A stretch of DNA of 64,000 nucleotides from UBA3006 sp036746695 (GCA_036746695.1 DAIODP010000001.1:1959428-2023427), one strand, 5' to 3'; shown: positions 44,589 to 52,506, counted from the stretch's first letter. Notes: generated from the sequence alone by a model not told the origin. Numbers and translations: made by a program.

Positions 44589-45782
44589 GTGAGAAACTTT
44601 ACTTTCACTTCGGAGAGCGTTACCGAAGGACACCCAGACAAGATGGCCGATCAGGTTTCTGATGCCGTCCTCGACGCAATTTTGGCAGAAGACCCGCAAG
44701 GTCGTGTCGCTTGCGAAACGCTCCTCACCACTGGTTTGTGTGTTGTTGCAGGTGAAATCACTACTTCCGCTTATGTCGACATTCCGAAGTTGGCTCGCGA
44801 AGTAATCAAAGACATTGGTTACGACAACGCGCTGTACGGCTTTGACGGCAATACCTGCGGCGTCATCGTTTCCATCGATGAACAGAGCTCGCACATTGCG
44901 CAAGGTGTAGACAAGAGCGAGGAAGTTCGCGCGGGTAAGAGTGGCGAAGACAAGCTCAACAGCCAAGGGGCTGGCGACCAAGGAATGATGTTTGGTTACG
45001 CGTGTGACGAGACGGCAGAGTTGATGCCATTACCAATTTGGCTTGCTCACCGCATGGCCGAGAAGCTCGCCGAAGTTCGCAAGTCGGGTGCAGTTCCTTA
45101 CTTGCGTCCAGATGGTAAAACTCAGGTGACATTTGAGTACGAAAATGGAAAACCGGTTCGACTCTCCACCGTGCTTATCTCCACGCAACATGCCGATGGG
45201 CAACCTCGCGACACAGTGATCCGCCCAGATTTAATCGAACAAGTGATCCGTCCGGTCATTCCAGCCCAGTTTGCAAATGACAATTACGCCGTTCACGTCA
45301 ACCCGACAGGCGATTTCGTCAAGGGCGGACCACATGCTGACACCGGCCTAACCGGTCGCAAGATCATTGTCGATACATACGGTGGTATGGGCCGACATGG
45401 CGGCGGCGCATTCAGCGGCAAAGATCCATCCAAGGTAGACCGCTCTGCTGCTTATGCGGCCAGGTGGGTTGCAAAGCATGTGGTTGCATCGGGCGCCGCA
45501 TCACGTTGCGAAGTTCAAGTTGCGTACGCAATTGGAATGGCTCAACCAATCAGCATTTTGGTCGAGACGTTTGGAACGAACACAGTTGACGAGATCGAAA
45601 TTGAGCAAGCAGTTCGAACGGTATTCGACTTGCGTCCAGCAGCGATCGTGCGTGATCTCGACTTGAAGCGTCCTATCTATCGCAAAACGGCGGCTTACGG
45701 TCACTTTGGTCGCGAGCATGCAGAGTTCACGTGGGAGACGTTGTCTCGCCTCAAGGAATTTAAGGCCGCAGTCAAACTCTGA
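44589..45782 (+). CDS. metK: S-adenosylmethionine synthetase
   Basis: A 397-residue enzyme making SAM from methionine and ATP. FTSESVTEGHPDKMADQVSDAV, GAGDQGMMFGYACDE, GRKIIVDTYGG and GGGAFSGKDPSKVDRS are the standard signatures for ATP, methionine and metal binding. GTG 44589 is chosen because GAGGAG lies 6 nt upstream and the product starts at the conserved FTFTSESV; a longer frame from 44553 adds twelve unconserved residues. No SAM riboswitch fits in the 48-bp gap. Confidence 0.97.
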   Translation: MRNFTFTSESVTEGHPDKMADQVSDAVLDAILAEDPQGRVACETLLTTGLCVVAGEITTSAYVDIPKLAREVIKDIGYDNALYGFDGNTCGVIVSIDEQSSHIAQGVDKSEEVRAGKSGEDKLNSQGAGDQGMMFGYACDETAELMPLPIWLAHRMAEKLAEVRKSGAVPYLRPDGKTQVTFEYENGKPVRLSTVLISTQHADGQPRDTVIRPDLIEQVIRPVIPAQFANDNYAVHVNPTGDFVKGGPHADTGLTGRKIIVDTYGGMGRHGGGAFSGKDPSKVDRSAAYAARWVAKHVVASGAASRCEVQVAYAIGMAQPISILVETFGTNTVDEIEIEQAVRTVFDLRPAAIVRDLDLKRPIYRKTAAYGHFGREHAEFTWETLSRLKEFKAAVKL

Positions 45783-47551
45783 CAACTATTGCGCGTGTTG
45801 TTCCCGATGTCACCGGCATCGACAAAGTGTTCGACTATGTCGTACCCGAGGACATGGTTGGCAAGTTGGAGGTTGGCGATCGCGTTCGCATAGTTCTTCA
45901 CGGTCGGTCGGTTTCAGCTTGGGTTGCGTCGATCGGTAAGTCGGAAGACGACTTCTCCAACATCGATATCTCACGCCTTTTATCGATTGTAAAGATTCAG
46001 GGTCGCGGCCCTGATGCGGATGTGATCCAGTTGTTTGCGGAAGTTCGATCGCGCTGGCACGGTCGTCTTCGTTCGCTCTATGTGAGTGCCACTCCAGCAA
46101 ATCTGGTCGAGACGTTTCCTACCAGTCGAAATGCAAAAGACCGAACGATCTTTGCAGCTGGTGCGGATGTCTCTGTCGCCGATTGCGTCAAATCTGGTCT
46201 GAATGCGCTCGTAAGACGCGGACCCACAGTCTCTCCACTCGCCACGGTTCTCGGCGCAGCAGTAAACGGGCCAACGCTCGTTGTTATACCTACGGTTACT
46301 CGCGCAAGGTTGTTAGCAGCCGCACTCAAACGGCAAGGCCTATCCGTTGCACTTCTTCCGGATGAGTGGGCAAATGCGGCAGGTGGTGTCGATGTTGTCA
46401 TCGGAGCAAGGAGTGCTGTCTTCGCCAGGGTGCCCAACCTATGCGCGATTGTTGTGATCGATGAACACGACGATTCGCTGCAGGAGGAGCGCACTCCAAC
46501 GTGGCACGCTAGAGATGTGGCAATAATGCGCGCGAAGCTGCAACAAGTTTCGTGTATTTTGTGTTCGCCCATTCCCAGCGTTACCGCTGCACACTGGGCT
46601 ATAGATCAAGAAATAATTGCAGATGAGCAACGCGAACTAGCCGAATGGCCGACAATACAAATCGTCGATCGTTCAGTGGACGATGACTGGCCGAATTCCC
46701 TGGTATCGAGTGCCCTTGTGGCCGAAATCCGAGATCACTCACGGAGAGTTGCCCTGATTTACAACACGAAAGGTCGAGCAAAACTTGTTGCCTGTGCTGC
46801 CTGCAAGAGTCTTGCTCGTTGTTCTACGTGCAATGGTGCGATGAACATCACTTCGGACTCCCTGTTCGAGTGTGGACGTTGCAAAGAAACTCGACCACAA
46901 GTCTGTCTTTCTTGTTCGGCCGGCAAGTTTGCGGTACTGAAGCCGGGGATTTCACGTTTGCGTGAGGAGATTGCACGTGCCGCAGGCCGAAAGACTGATG
47001 ACGTTGTCGAGATTTCGGGCAAGCCAAAGGATGCTGTCGATGTTTCAAAAATGTTGTTTATCGGCACAGAGTCACTTATCCATCGACTAAAAGATGTTGA
47101 TACGGTTGTCTTTCTCGATATCGATCAGGAACTATCGGCTCCTCGTTATAGGGCTTCTGAAATTGCGTCCACACTGCTTATTGGGGCTGCTCGTCTGGTT
47201 TCGCGGAGTAGCAACGAGGGCAGAGTGTTGGTGCAAACATTTAATGCTCAGCATCCCTTACTGAAGGCAATCTCGGATAAAAAGATCGATGCTTATATCG
47301 CGAGCGAGTCTGCATCTCGCCAAGCTATGCGCATGCCCCCGTTCAGTAGCCTCGCGCAAATCTCGGGTGCTGCGGCACCAAACGTCGTTGCTTTGCTGCA
47401 AGATCAATCAGGTATTTCCGTAAGCGCAGAAAACCAAGGCACATTCTTGATTCGTTCGGAGTCCTCGCAGCACCTTTCTGCAGCGCTTGATAAAATTGAT
47501 TTGCCTAAGAGCGCTCGCTACAAGTTGGTGGTTGATCCGCCGCGCGTATAG
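45779..47551 (+). CDS. priA: PriA-like primosomal protein N' lacking the helicase Walker A
   Basis: Homologous to replication-restart protein PriA. The conserved N-terminal DNA-binding start IARVVPDVTGIDKVFDYVVPED lies upstream of the first standard start codon (GTG 45827). The only candidate that includes it is CTG 45779, overlapping the metK stop as CTGA; an in-frame stop at 45761 closes the frame upstream. From CTG the protein is 590 residues. No P-loop is present and the DEAH-like motif is degenerate (VVIDEHDDS followed by WHARDVAIMRA). Zinc-binding cysteines remain (CAACKSLARCSTC, CGRCKETRPQVCLSC). Loss of ATPase motifs is typical of actinobacterial PriA, so a structural role is likely. 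Confidence 0.82.
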   Translation: MTTIARVVPDVTGIDKVFDYVVPEDMVGKLEVGDRVRIVLHGRSVSAWVASIGKSEDDFSNIDISRLLSIVKIQGRGPDADVIQLFAEVRSRWHGRLRSLYVSATPANLVETFPTSRNAKDRTIFAAGADVSVADCVKSGLNALVRRGPTVSPLATVLGAAVNGPTLVVIPTVTRARLLAAALKRQGLSVALLPDEWANAAGGVDVVIGARSAVFARVPNLCAIVVIDEHDDSLQEERTPTWHARDVAIMRAKLQQVSCILCSPIPSVTAAHWAIDQEIIADEQRELAEWPTIQIVDRSVDDDWPNSLVSSALVAEIRDHSRRVALIYNTKGRAKLVACAACKSLARCSTCNGAMNITSDSLFECGRCKETRPQVCLSCSAGKFAVLKPGISRLREEIARAAGRKTDDVVEISGKPKDAVDVSKMLFIGTESLIHRLKDVDTVVFLDIDQELSAPRYRASEIASTLLIGAARLVSRSSNEGRVLVQTFNAQHPLLKAISDKKIDAYIASESASRQAMRMPPFSSLAQISGAAAPNVVALLQDQSGISVSAENQGTFLIRSESSQHLSAALDKIDLPKSARYKLVVDPPRV

Positions 47552-48153
47552 TCGGGTTTCCTCGTTACCTTCAACACTCTGAATCCACGCTTACTTGTAA
47601 GTCTGGCTACTTCAAAACCTTTGCCCATCATCCACACCGCAAGAGAATCCGATCCCAGGTTGCGGTTGACTACGAGCCAGGCTTGACCACTTTGGCTAAG
47701 TCTGTTTAGCCATGTATCTAGAAGATCATGTAGCGCTTGTTTGCCTATTCGGATCGGAGGGTTTGACCAAATCAAATCAAATTGCAATTCCGGCGATACC
47801 GACTGCGGAAATAATGCAGTGATGTTCGCAAGGCCGTTGCGTTGCGCATTTTCACCAACAAGTTGCAATGCTCGAGCATTGACGTCGATTGCCCAGACTT
47901 TTGCCTCCGGCGAATACGAAGCTAGTGCCAGAGCAATGGCTCCCGATCCGCAACCTAGATCCAGGAAATTGCCAGTTGCAGACGGCCGAGGCGCCGCATC
48001 AAGCAAGATTTGCGTACCTTGGTCGACTCCCTTTTTCGCGAATACACCGCGATCAGTTGCCAGTTGAAGGTTGTTACCACCAACCACGAATGTTGTAAAG
48101 CGCTCGTCTGAGACAGAATTTGGATGTGTCGTAAAGTACTGCTCGTCACTCAT
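47518..48153 (-). CDS. RsmC-like class I SAM methyltransferase (small domain)
   Basis: A 211-residue methyltransferase. Motif I is FLDLGCGSGAIALAL, the acidic loop 2 is AIDVNARALQL, and motif IV is WSNPPIRIGKQALHDLL, an NPP motif of the N2-guanine rRNA methyltransferase group (RsmC/RlmG). The N-terminal YFTTHPNSVSDERFTTF and DRGVFAKKGVDQGTQILL follow that family. Target base not determinable. ATG at 48153 is favoured over in-frame codons up to 48240, which lie inside def. It ends tail to tail with priA, overlapping by 34 bp, and starts 22 bp from the divergent def gene. Confidence 0.83.
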   Translation of the reverse strand: MSDEQYFTTHPNSVSDERFTTFVVGGNNLQLATDRGVFAKKGVDQGTQILLDAAPRPSATGNFLDLGCGSGAIALALASYSPEAKVWAIDVNARALQLVGENAQRNGLANITALFPQSVSPELQFDLIWSNPPIRIGKQALHDLLDTWLNRLSQSGQAWLVVNRNLGSDSLAVWMMGKGFEVARLTSKRGFRVLKVTRKPDYTRGGSTTNL

Positions 48154-48161
48154 AGCCTCGC

Positions 48162-48167
48162 TAGCCT
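48162..48167 (+). promoter_or_regulatory. Candidate -10 box of def in a 22-bp divergent gap
   Basis: TAGCCT ends 8 nt before the def ATG at 48176. The whole space to the divergent methyltransferase start is 22 bp and contains a GCTAGC palindrome, so any -35 elements must lie inside the opposite coding regions. Confidence 0.35.
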
Positions 48168-48175
48168 TACACGCA

Positions 48176-48751
48176 ATGAGCAATAAAGGAACGACCCCTC
48201 CGGATCCTGGTTTAGGCGTAGGTATACCAGATGCTTCCACGATCCGTGTTTACGGCGATCCCGTCCTGAAGACTTTGGCTGCATCCATCACCAACATCGA
48301 TGGAAAGTTGGTGTCGTTGGCCGAAAACATGCTGCACATCATGTATGAGGCGCCCGGACTTGGGCTTGCTGGTCCGCAAATTGGAGTCCAGAAACAGATT
48401 TTTGTTTACGACGTAGACGACGATCCACAAGTTATTTTGAATCCCACCATTGTTGAGTCCTCGGGTGAATGGGTATACGACGAGGGCTGCCTTTCAATCC
48501 CAGGCTTATTCGTCGAAATGTTGCGCCCCAAAGAGGTACTGGTGCGTGGGCTGACTTTGGAGGGCGACGAAATAGAAGTCGAAGCAGATGAACTTCTTGC
48601 TCGGCTTTTCCAGCACGAGATAGATCACCTTCAGGGTGTGTTGATGTTCGACAGGATGTTGCCTGATCAGCGCAAGATTGCGCTGAATGAATACCAAAAA
48701 CACGAGAAGAGCGCCAAAAGTAGTGAGCCCGTACACGTTCGCTTGACTTAG
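48176..48751 (+). CDS. def: Peptide deformylase
   Basis: A 191-residue metalloenzyme removing the formyl group from nascent proteins. Motif 1 is GLGLAGPQIGV (the usual second Ala of GLAAxQ is Gly here), motif 2 EGCLSIPG (metal-binding Cys), motif 3 QHEIDHLQG (His-Glu-His). Residues 1-20 are a non-conserved extension before IRVYGDPVL. It forms a functional pair with fmt, 2 bp downstream. Confidence 0.95.
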   Translation: MSNKGTTPPDPGLGVGIPDASTIRVYGDPVLKTLAASITNIDGKLVSLAENMLHIMYEAPGLGLAGPQIGVQKQIFVYDVDDDPQVILNPTIVESSGEWVYDEGCLSIPGLFVEMLRPKEVLVRGLTLEGDEIEVEADELLARLFQHEIDHLQGVLMFDRMLPDQRKIALNEYQKHEKSAKSSEPVHVRLT

Positions 48752-48753
48752 TA

Positions 48754-49668
48754 ATGCTTGCGTCTTTACCGCTCACGCGTCCTCGGCAAATAATCTTTTT
48801 TGGAACCCCAGATGTCGCTGTTGGACCACTGCGCTCATTGGTTGCATCGGGTATCTCTGTTGCTTTGGTTGTCACGGGTGTAGATAAGCGTCGAGGTCGG
48901 GGTGGTGAAGTCTCGCCGAGCCCCGTCAAAAAGGTTGCGGTCGAGTTAGGCATTCCAATCTCGCATCATGTTTCCGATGCGATCGAATTGGCCAAGAATC
49001 ATCCAGAAACACTCGGGGTTGTTGTTGCGTACGGCCATATTTTTTCTGCTGATGCTTTAGCGATCTTGCCAATGATCAACATTCACTATTCGCTTTTACC
49101 CCGTTGGCGGGGGGCGGCACCCGTTGAGCGAGCCATTTTGGAGGGCGATCGTGAGACGGGTGTTTCAATAATTCAGGTTGCCCAGCAATTGGATGCTGGC
49201 AACGTCATCGCCCAGGCTGCCACAAACATTTCGCAAACCGAGACACTTGCAGAACTTCGTTTAAGACTTGAAGCATTAGCCGAGCCGTTACTGCTGGAAG
49301 TTTGTTTGAATGGTGTGGCAAGCTCACGTCCTCAAGAGGGCGAGCCCATCGTTGCAAGAAAAATCTCTTCTTCCGATGTGCGATTAAGTTTCTTGGGTTC
49401 AGCGGAGCATGCATGTAGACAAGTCCGCGTTGGAGGTGCCTTTACGTTCATCAAGGGCAAGCGCTTAAAGGTTCTGGCTGCAGAGCTTGCTCAGGGTGTA
49501 GCTCTCGGCGCTGGAGAAATTCAACTCGTCAATGGCGATGTGATGGTTGGCTTTGGCGAAGATTCAATTCATTTGCAGACTGTTCAACTAGAGGGAAAGC
49601 CCAGTTCAGAGGCTTCGAGTTGGTTCAATGGAGCGCGGATAAGTGTGGGGGAGAGATTTGATGAGTAA
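48754..49668 (+). CDS. fmt: Methionyl-tRNA formyltransferase
   Basis: A 304-residue enzyme formylating initiator Met-tRNA. The Rossmann domain starts IIFFGTPDVAVGPLRSL; the catalytic segment is INIHYSLLPRWRGAAPVERAI with GVSIIQVAQQLDAGNVI; the C-terminal OB domain contacts tRNA. The ATG follows the def stop by 2 bp. The final codons overlap the next gene by 8 nt. Activity matters here because several genes appear to use non-AUG starts. Confidence 0.95.
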   Translation: MLASLPLTRPRQIIFFGTPDVAVGPLRSLVASGISVALVVTGVDKRRGRGGEVSPSPVKKVAVELGIPISHHVSDAIELAKNHPETLGVVVAYGHIFSADALAILPMINIHYSLLPRWRGAAPVERAILEGDRETGVSIIQVAQQLDAGNVIAQAATNISQTETLAELRLRLEALAEPLLLEVCLNGVASSRPQEGEPIVARKISSSDVRLSFLGSAEHACRQVRVGGAFTFIKGKRLKVLAAELAQGVALGAGEIQLVNGDVMVGFGEDSIHLQTVQLEGKPSSEASSWFNGARISVGERFDE

Positions 49669-49873
49669 CAGCAATAACCAGCTGATCGGCAATGTCGCCG
49701 AGTTTGATCACCACCGAGGTTTAGGAGTGGTCGAGTCAGCAGACATCCGCTTTGTCTTTCATTGCGCAGAGATCACCGATGAAACCCGAGATATTGCTGT
49801 CGGAGCTTCTGTGTCGTTTTTCCCAGTCGAGCGTTTTGGATTGCTCGAGGCGAGTCACGTCGTCAAGCTCTAG
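49661..49873 (+). CDS. Divergent cold-shock-domain-like protein
   Basis: A 70-residue protein resembling a single cold shock domain: IGNVAEFDHHRGLGVVESAD stands where WFNxxKGFGFI occurs in CspA, and RFVFHCAEI where VFVHxSAI occurs. Most of the exposed aromatic residues that stack on RNA are replaced (W to E, second F to L, FI to VV), so nucleic-acid binding may be weak or altered. ATG 49661 overlaps fmt by 8 nt; the upstream GTG in the same frame is less likely. It meets the reverse-strand gene tail to tail with a 4-bp overlap. Confidence 0.7.
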   Translation: MSNSNNQLIGNVAEFDHHRGLGVVESADIRFVFHCAEITDETRDIAVGASVSFFPVERFGLLEASHVVKL

Positions 49874-50217
49874 TTGATGAGGGGTGCGGCGTTGTCAATG
49901 ACGCCCTTGATTTGCACAAAGGCAAGTCGGATGTTGCCGAGTGCATCTTGCAATGTTTTGTACTCTTCGCCCAAACGGGAACCAAGCCCCTCAACGATGC
50001 AGGCAACCGCGTCGATTGCCAATGCCGCCTCGTCAAGCCTTGGAGGCTCAGCAGAAAGATGGATCGCGGCCAGTTCGTACAAACCCATCACATGATTGAC
50101 TACAACGATGCTGGCCGGAACTTCGGCAATTCGCTGTCTTGTTTCAGCAAGTGCGGCAAGCGCCTCTTCGGATTCGGGGTCAATCTCTACTGGTTGTTGG
50201 GTTGGATCTTGATTCAC
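49870..50217 (-). CDS. DUF1844-like small helical protein
   Basis: A 115-residue protein, acidic at the N-terminus and mostly helical afterwards (VVVNHVMGLYELAAIHL, DEAALAIDAVACIVEGLG, LQDALGNIRLAFVQI). The pattern and its divergent position next to infC resemble actinobacterial DUF1844 proteins; I infer the family from that, and no function is known. The start is GTG on the reverse strand. A TAGCGT lies 7 nt before it, so its mRNA may be nearly leaderless. Confidence 0.65.
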   Translation of the reverse strand: MNQDPTQQPVEIDPESEEALAALAETRQRIAEVPASIVVVNHVMGLYELAAIHLSAEPPRLDEAALAIDAVACIVEGLGSRLGEEYKTLQDALGNIRLAFVQIKGVIDNAAPLIN

Positions 50218-50224
50218 CTGCGCT

Positions 50225-50230
50225 ACGCTA
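50225..50230 (-). promoter_or_regulatory. Near-leaderless -10 box of the DUF1844-like gene
   Basis: Read on the reverse strand, TAGCGT ends 7 nt before the GTG start whose last base on the plus strand is 50215. No Shine-Dalgarno is present. Confidence 0.35.
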
Positions 50231-50239
50231 ATAGCCCAA

Positions 50240-50261
50240 GTGGGGAACTCGTTTCCCCCAC
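50240..50261 (+). other. GC-rich hairpin between the DUF1844-like gene and infC
   Basis: Arms GTGGGG (50240-50245) and CCCCAC (50256-50261) pair, with AA/TT able to extend the stem over a small loop. It lies upstream of both divergent genes; a role in the infC leader is possible but unproven. Confidence 0.4.
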
Positions 50262-50333
50262 CTAACCACAGATTCTCAGTACATCGTCGTTCCTTAAGGG
50301 GCGGTTTGGCTGGCTAGTGCGTTTGGGTCTCGT

Positions 50334-50349
50334 ATGCGCACTTGCGCGT
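50334..50349 (+). promoter_or_regulatory. Hairpin in the infC leader
   Basis: ATGCGC and GCGCGT pair over 6 bp (one T-G) around the tetraloop ACTT. A very GC-rich stretch follows (about 50351-50372), so the infC leader of roughly 100-200 nt is probably structured. Confidence 0.35.
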
Positions 50350-50417
50350 CGTGGCCCGCCCGCGCGCCCGCGAAACTTTCCTAGGGGTTCGACTCCACAC
50401 ACAGGAGGCCACGCCAC

Positions 50418-50441
50418 TTGCACAAGAAAGTAAAGCCATAG
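50418..50441 (+). CDS. Candidate seven-codon leader ORF before infC
   Basis: TTG 50418 lies 9 nt after a perfect AGGAGG (50403-50408), the best ribosome binding site of the region, yet that site has no standard start codon in the infC frame. The TTG frame reads MHKKVKP and stops at TAG 50439-50441. The stop overlaps a candidate infC start codon ATA (50438-50440) as ATAG, mirroring the ATGA/GTGA couplings elsewhere. This is inference from spacing only. Confidence 0.35.
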   Translation: MHKKVKP

Positions 50442-51070
50442 CACCGCCAATCAACGAACCTCGTTATAACGAGCGAATTCGCAGCCGCGAAGTACGCCTC
50501 GTAGATGCCGACGGTTCACAAGTTGGAGTCGTGAGCATTGCCGACGCACTCGAAAGAGCGCGAATAGCAGAGCTCGATTTAGTAGAAGTTGCAGCGCAGG
50601 CCGATCCGCCCGTATGTCGAATCATGGACTACGGAAAGTTCCGTTACGAAGAGTCGCAACGTCTAAAGGAATCGCGCAAGAAAACTGTGCAGATCACGAT
50701 GAAGGAAGTCAAATTCCGTCCAAAGATTGGCAAAGGCGATTTTGATACCAAGGTGCGTCACATGCACGAGTTCCTCGGAGAGGGGCACAAAGTAAAAGTG
50801 ACGTTGCAGTTCCGCGGTCGCGAAGTTGCTCACCCCGAGCTAGGCCGAAAGATTTTGGATGCAGTTATCGAACAACTTGGGCCCATTGCGCGCGTCGACA
50901 CCATGGCGCGGCTTGAAGGTCGCAACATGACGATGGTGCTTTCTCCAGAGAAGAAGACAACAAAGAAACCGACTACTCAGCAACCGACACAAAAGGCAGC
51001 CACTCAACCGGCTCCCGAGATCGTCACCCCACCGGTGGCGCAAGTGTCTGAAGCCCCAGTGACCGAATAA
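50438..51070 (+). CDS. infC: Translation initiation factor IF-3
   Basis: Binds the 30S subunit, blocks 50S joining and proofreads start codons. The N-domain begins NEPRYNERIRSREVRLVDADGS and continues to CRIMDYGKFRYEES; the C-domain has EVKFRPKIGKGDFDTKVRH and LQFRGREVAHPELG. The start is uncertain: no ATG/GTG/TTG lies close before the conserved region. Candidates are ATA 50438 (used here), ATC 50447, or TTG 50342 or GTG 50351, which would add a basic, poorly conserved extension of about 30 residues. Rare starts such as AUU are established for E. coli infC. A Thr/Gln/Pro/Ala-rich tail of about 40 residues ends the protein. Confidence 0.88.
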   Translation: MAPPINEPRYNERIRSREVRLVDADGSQVGVVSIADALERARIAELDLVEVAAQADPPVCRIMDYGKFRYEESQRLKESRKKTVQITMKEVKFRPKIGKGDFDTKVRHMHEFLGEGHKVKVTLQFRGREVAHPELGRKILDAVIEQLGPIARVDTMARLEGRNMTMVLSPEKKTTKKPTTQQPTQKAATQPAPEIVTPPVAQVSEAPVTE

Positions 51071-51095
51071 CTCAACCAGATAAGAGGAGCAAACA

Positions 51096-51293
51096 ATGCC
51101 AAAGATGAAAACTTCAAAGACTGCTGCCAAGCGCTTTAAGTTCACAGGAACAGGGAAACTACGTCGTCAACAGTCGATGCGTCAGCACTTGTTCGAGCAC
51201 AAAGCATCAACACGTACACGTCGTCTCGACGGAAACGTAGATGTTCACTCGGGCGATGTAAAGCGCATCAAACGCTGCTTGGGCCTCCGTTAA
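51096..51293 (+). CDS. rpmI: 50S ribosomal protein L35
   Basis: A 65-residue basic protein, MPKMKTSKTAAKRFKFTGTG at the start and KRIKRCLGL at the end, normal length for L35. AGAGGAG lies 7 nt before the ATG. It stands 25 bp after infC in the conserved infC-rpmI-rplT order and is likely co-transcribed and co-regulated with both. Confidence 0.96.
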   Translation: MPKMKTSKTAAKRFKFTGTGKLRRQQSMRQHLFEHKASTRTRRLDGNVDVHSGDVKRIKRCLGLR

Positions 51294-51344
51294 ATCATCA
51301 AATCAATCTGACTACGACTAAAAACTATTTGAAAGGATGTTGAC

Positions 51345-51697
<353 letters not shown>

Positions 51698-51701
<4 letters not shown>

Positions 51702-52465
51702 GCGACGCTCGACTCGGTTTCACACATCCACGAGTACAACGACTGCGGCGCCTGTTAGGGCGCCGCAGTGCTCGTATTGAGGAAGAGAGTTTTGTTATCG
51801 AAGGACACGTTCTCATTGCTGAGGCAATTAGCGCCGGTTGGAAGATAGAAGAACAGTTCATTGCCCCGGGCGGCCTTGCGGTGCTCGGCACCGATGCTCG
51901 AACATTTGATCTTGAGAACGGTGTGATGGAGCGTGTCGCTAGTACGACCACGCCTCAGCCAGTTATTGCCATCGCGGAACGCCGAAGCAGCGGTCTTGCC
52001 GCCGTCAAGGGAGCTCACTGGGTGGTGATCGCCGATCGAATCAGCGACCCAGGCAATTTGGGAACCATTCTTCGATCTGCCGAAGCAGCGGGCGTTTCTG
52101 CTGTAGTACTCACACCGGGAACAGTTGAGGCGTTCAACCCGAAGGTGGTTCGTGCCTCAGCAGGTGCGATGTTCCACGTTCCAATAATCGAGGATGTCTC
52201 AGTTGAAGAGATCAGAGATAACGGATTTAAGATTTTTGGAACCTCGTCCCATGATCGGCAGGGAAGTATCGATTTCACTACTGCAGATCTGACAGGAAAG
52301 ATAGCTCTGCTAGTTGGCAACGAGGCTCATGGCTTGGACGACAATTCGTCGGTAGATGCCTGGCTCACAATTCCGCATCGGGGTAGGAGCGAAAGTCTCA
52401 ACGTCGCAATGGCTTGCACCCTGGTTTGTTTCGAGGCCGCCAGACAGCGCGAACGCAATAGTTAG
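51698..52465 (+). CDS. TrmH/SpoU-family RNA methyltransferase with a CTG start
   Basis: A SPOUT-class 2'-O-methyltransferase. The knot motifs are DPGNLGTILRSAEAAG (from residue 117), LLVGNEAHGL and IPHRGRSESLNVAMA. Standard start codons occur only from GTG 51881, but the frame upstream encodes a clearly conserved N-terminal substrate-binding domain (HPRVQRLRRLLGRRSAR, EESFVIEGHVLIAEAI). The only start that includes it is CTG 51698, overlapping the rplT stop as CTGA, with GGGAG 7 nt upstream; an in-frame stop at 51674 closes the frame. From CTG the protein is 255 residues, normal for the family. Target RNA unknown; 23S rRNA is usual for this locus. Confidence 0.85.
51743..51768 (+). terminator. 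Strong 10-bp hairpin inside the 5' end of the TrmH-family gene
   Basis: Arms CTGCGGCGCC and GGCGCCGCAG are perfectly complementary around the loop TGTTAG, 42 nt after the rplT stop. It could be a T-less terminator or attenuator for infC-rpmI-rplT, or an RNA processing site. It also encodes the conserved RLRRLLGRR segment, so its presence may partly reflect protein sequence. No T-run follows. Confidence 0.35.
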
Positions 52466-52506
52466 CCCGATTTTTATAGGTAGAGCGACTAGCGTTAATT
52501 ATTGAA

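Noticed and set aside
50382..50402. GGGGTTCGACTCC resembles the T-arm of a tRNA or tmRNA.
   Set aside because: The flanking bases do not form a 5-bp T-stem and no acceptor or anticodon arms can be drawn; it lies in the infC leader.
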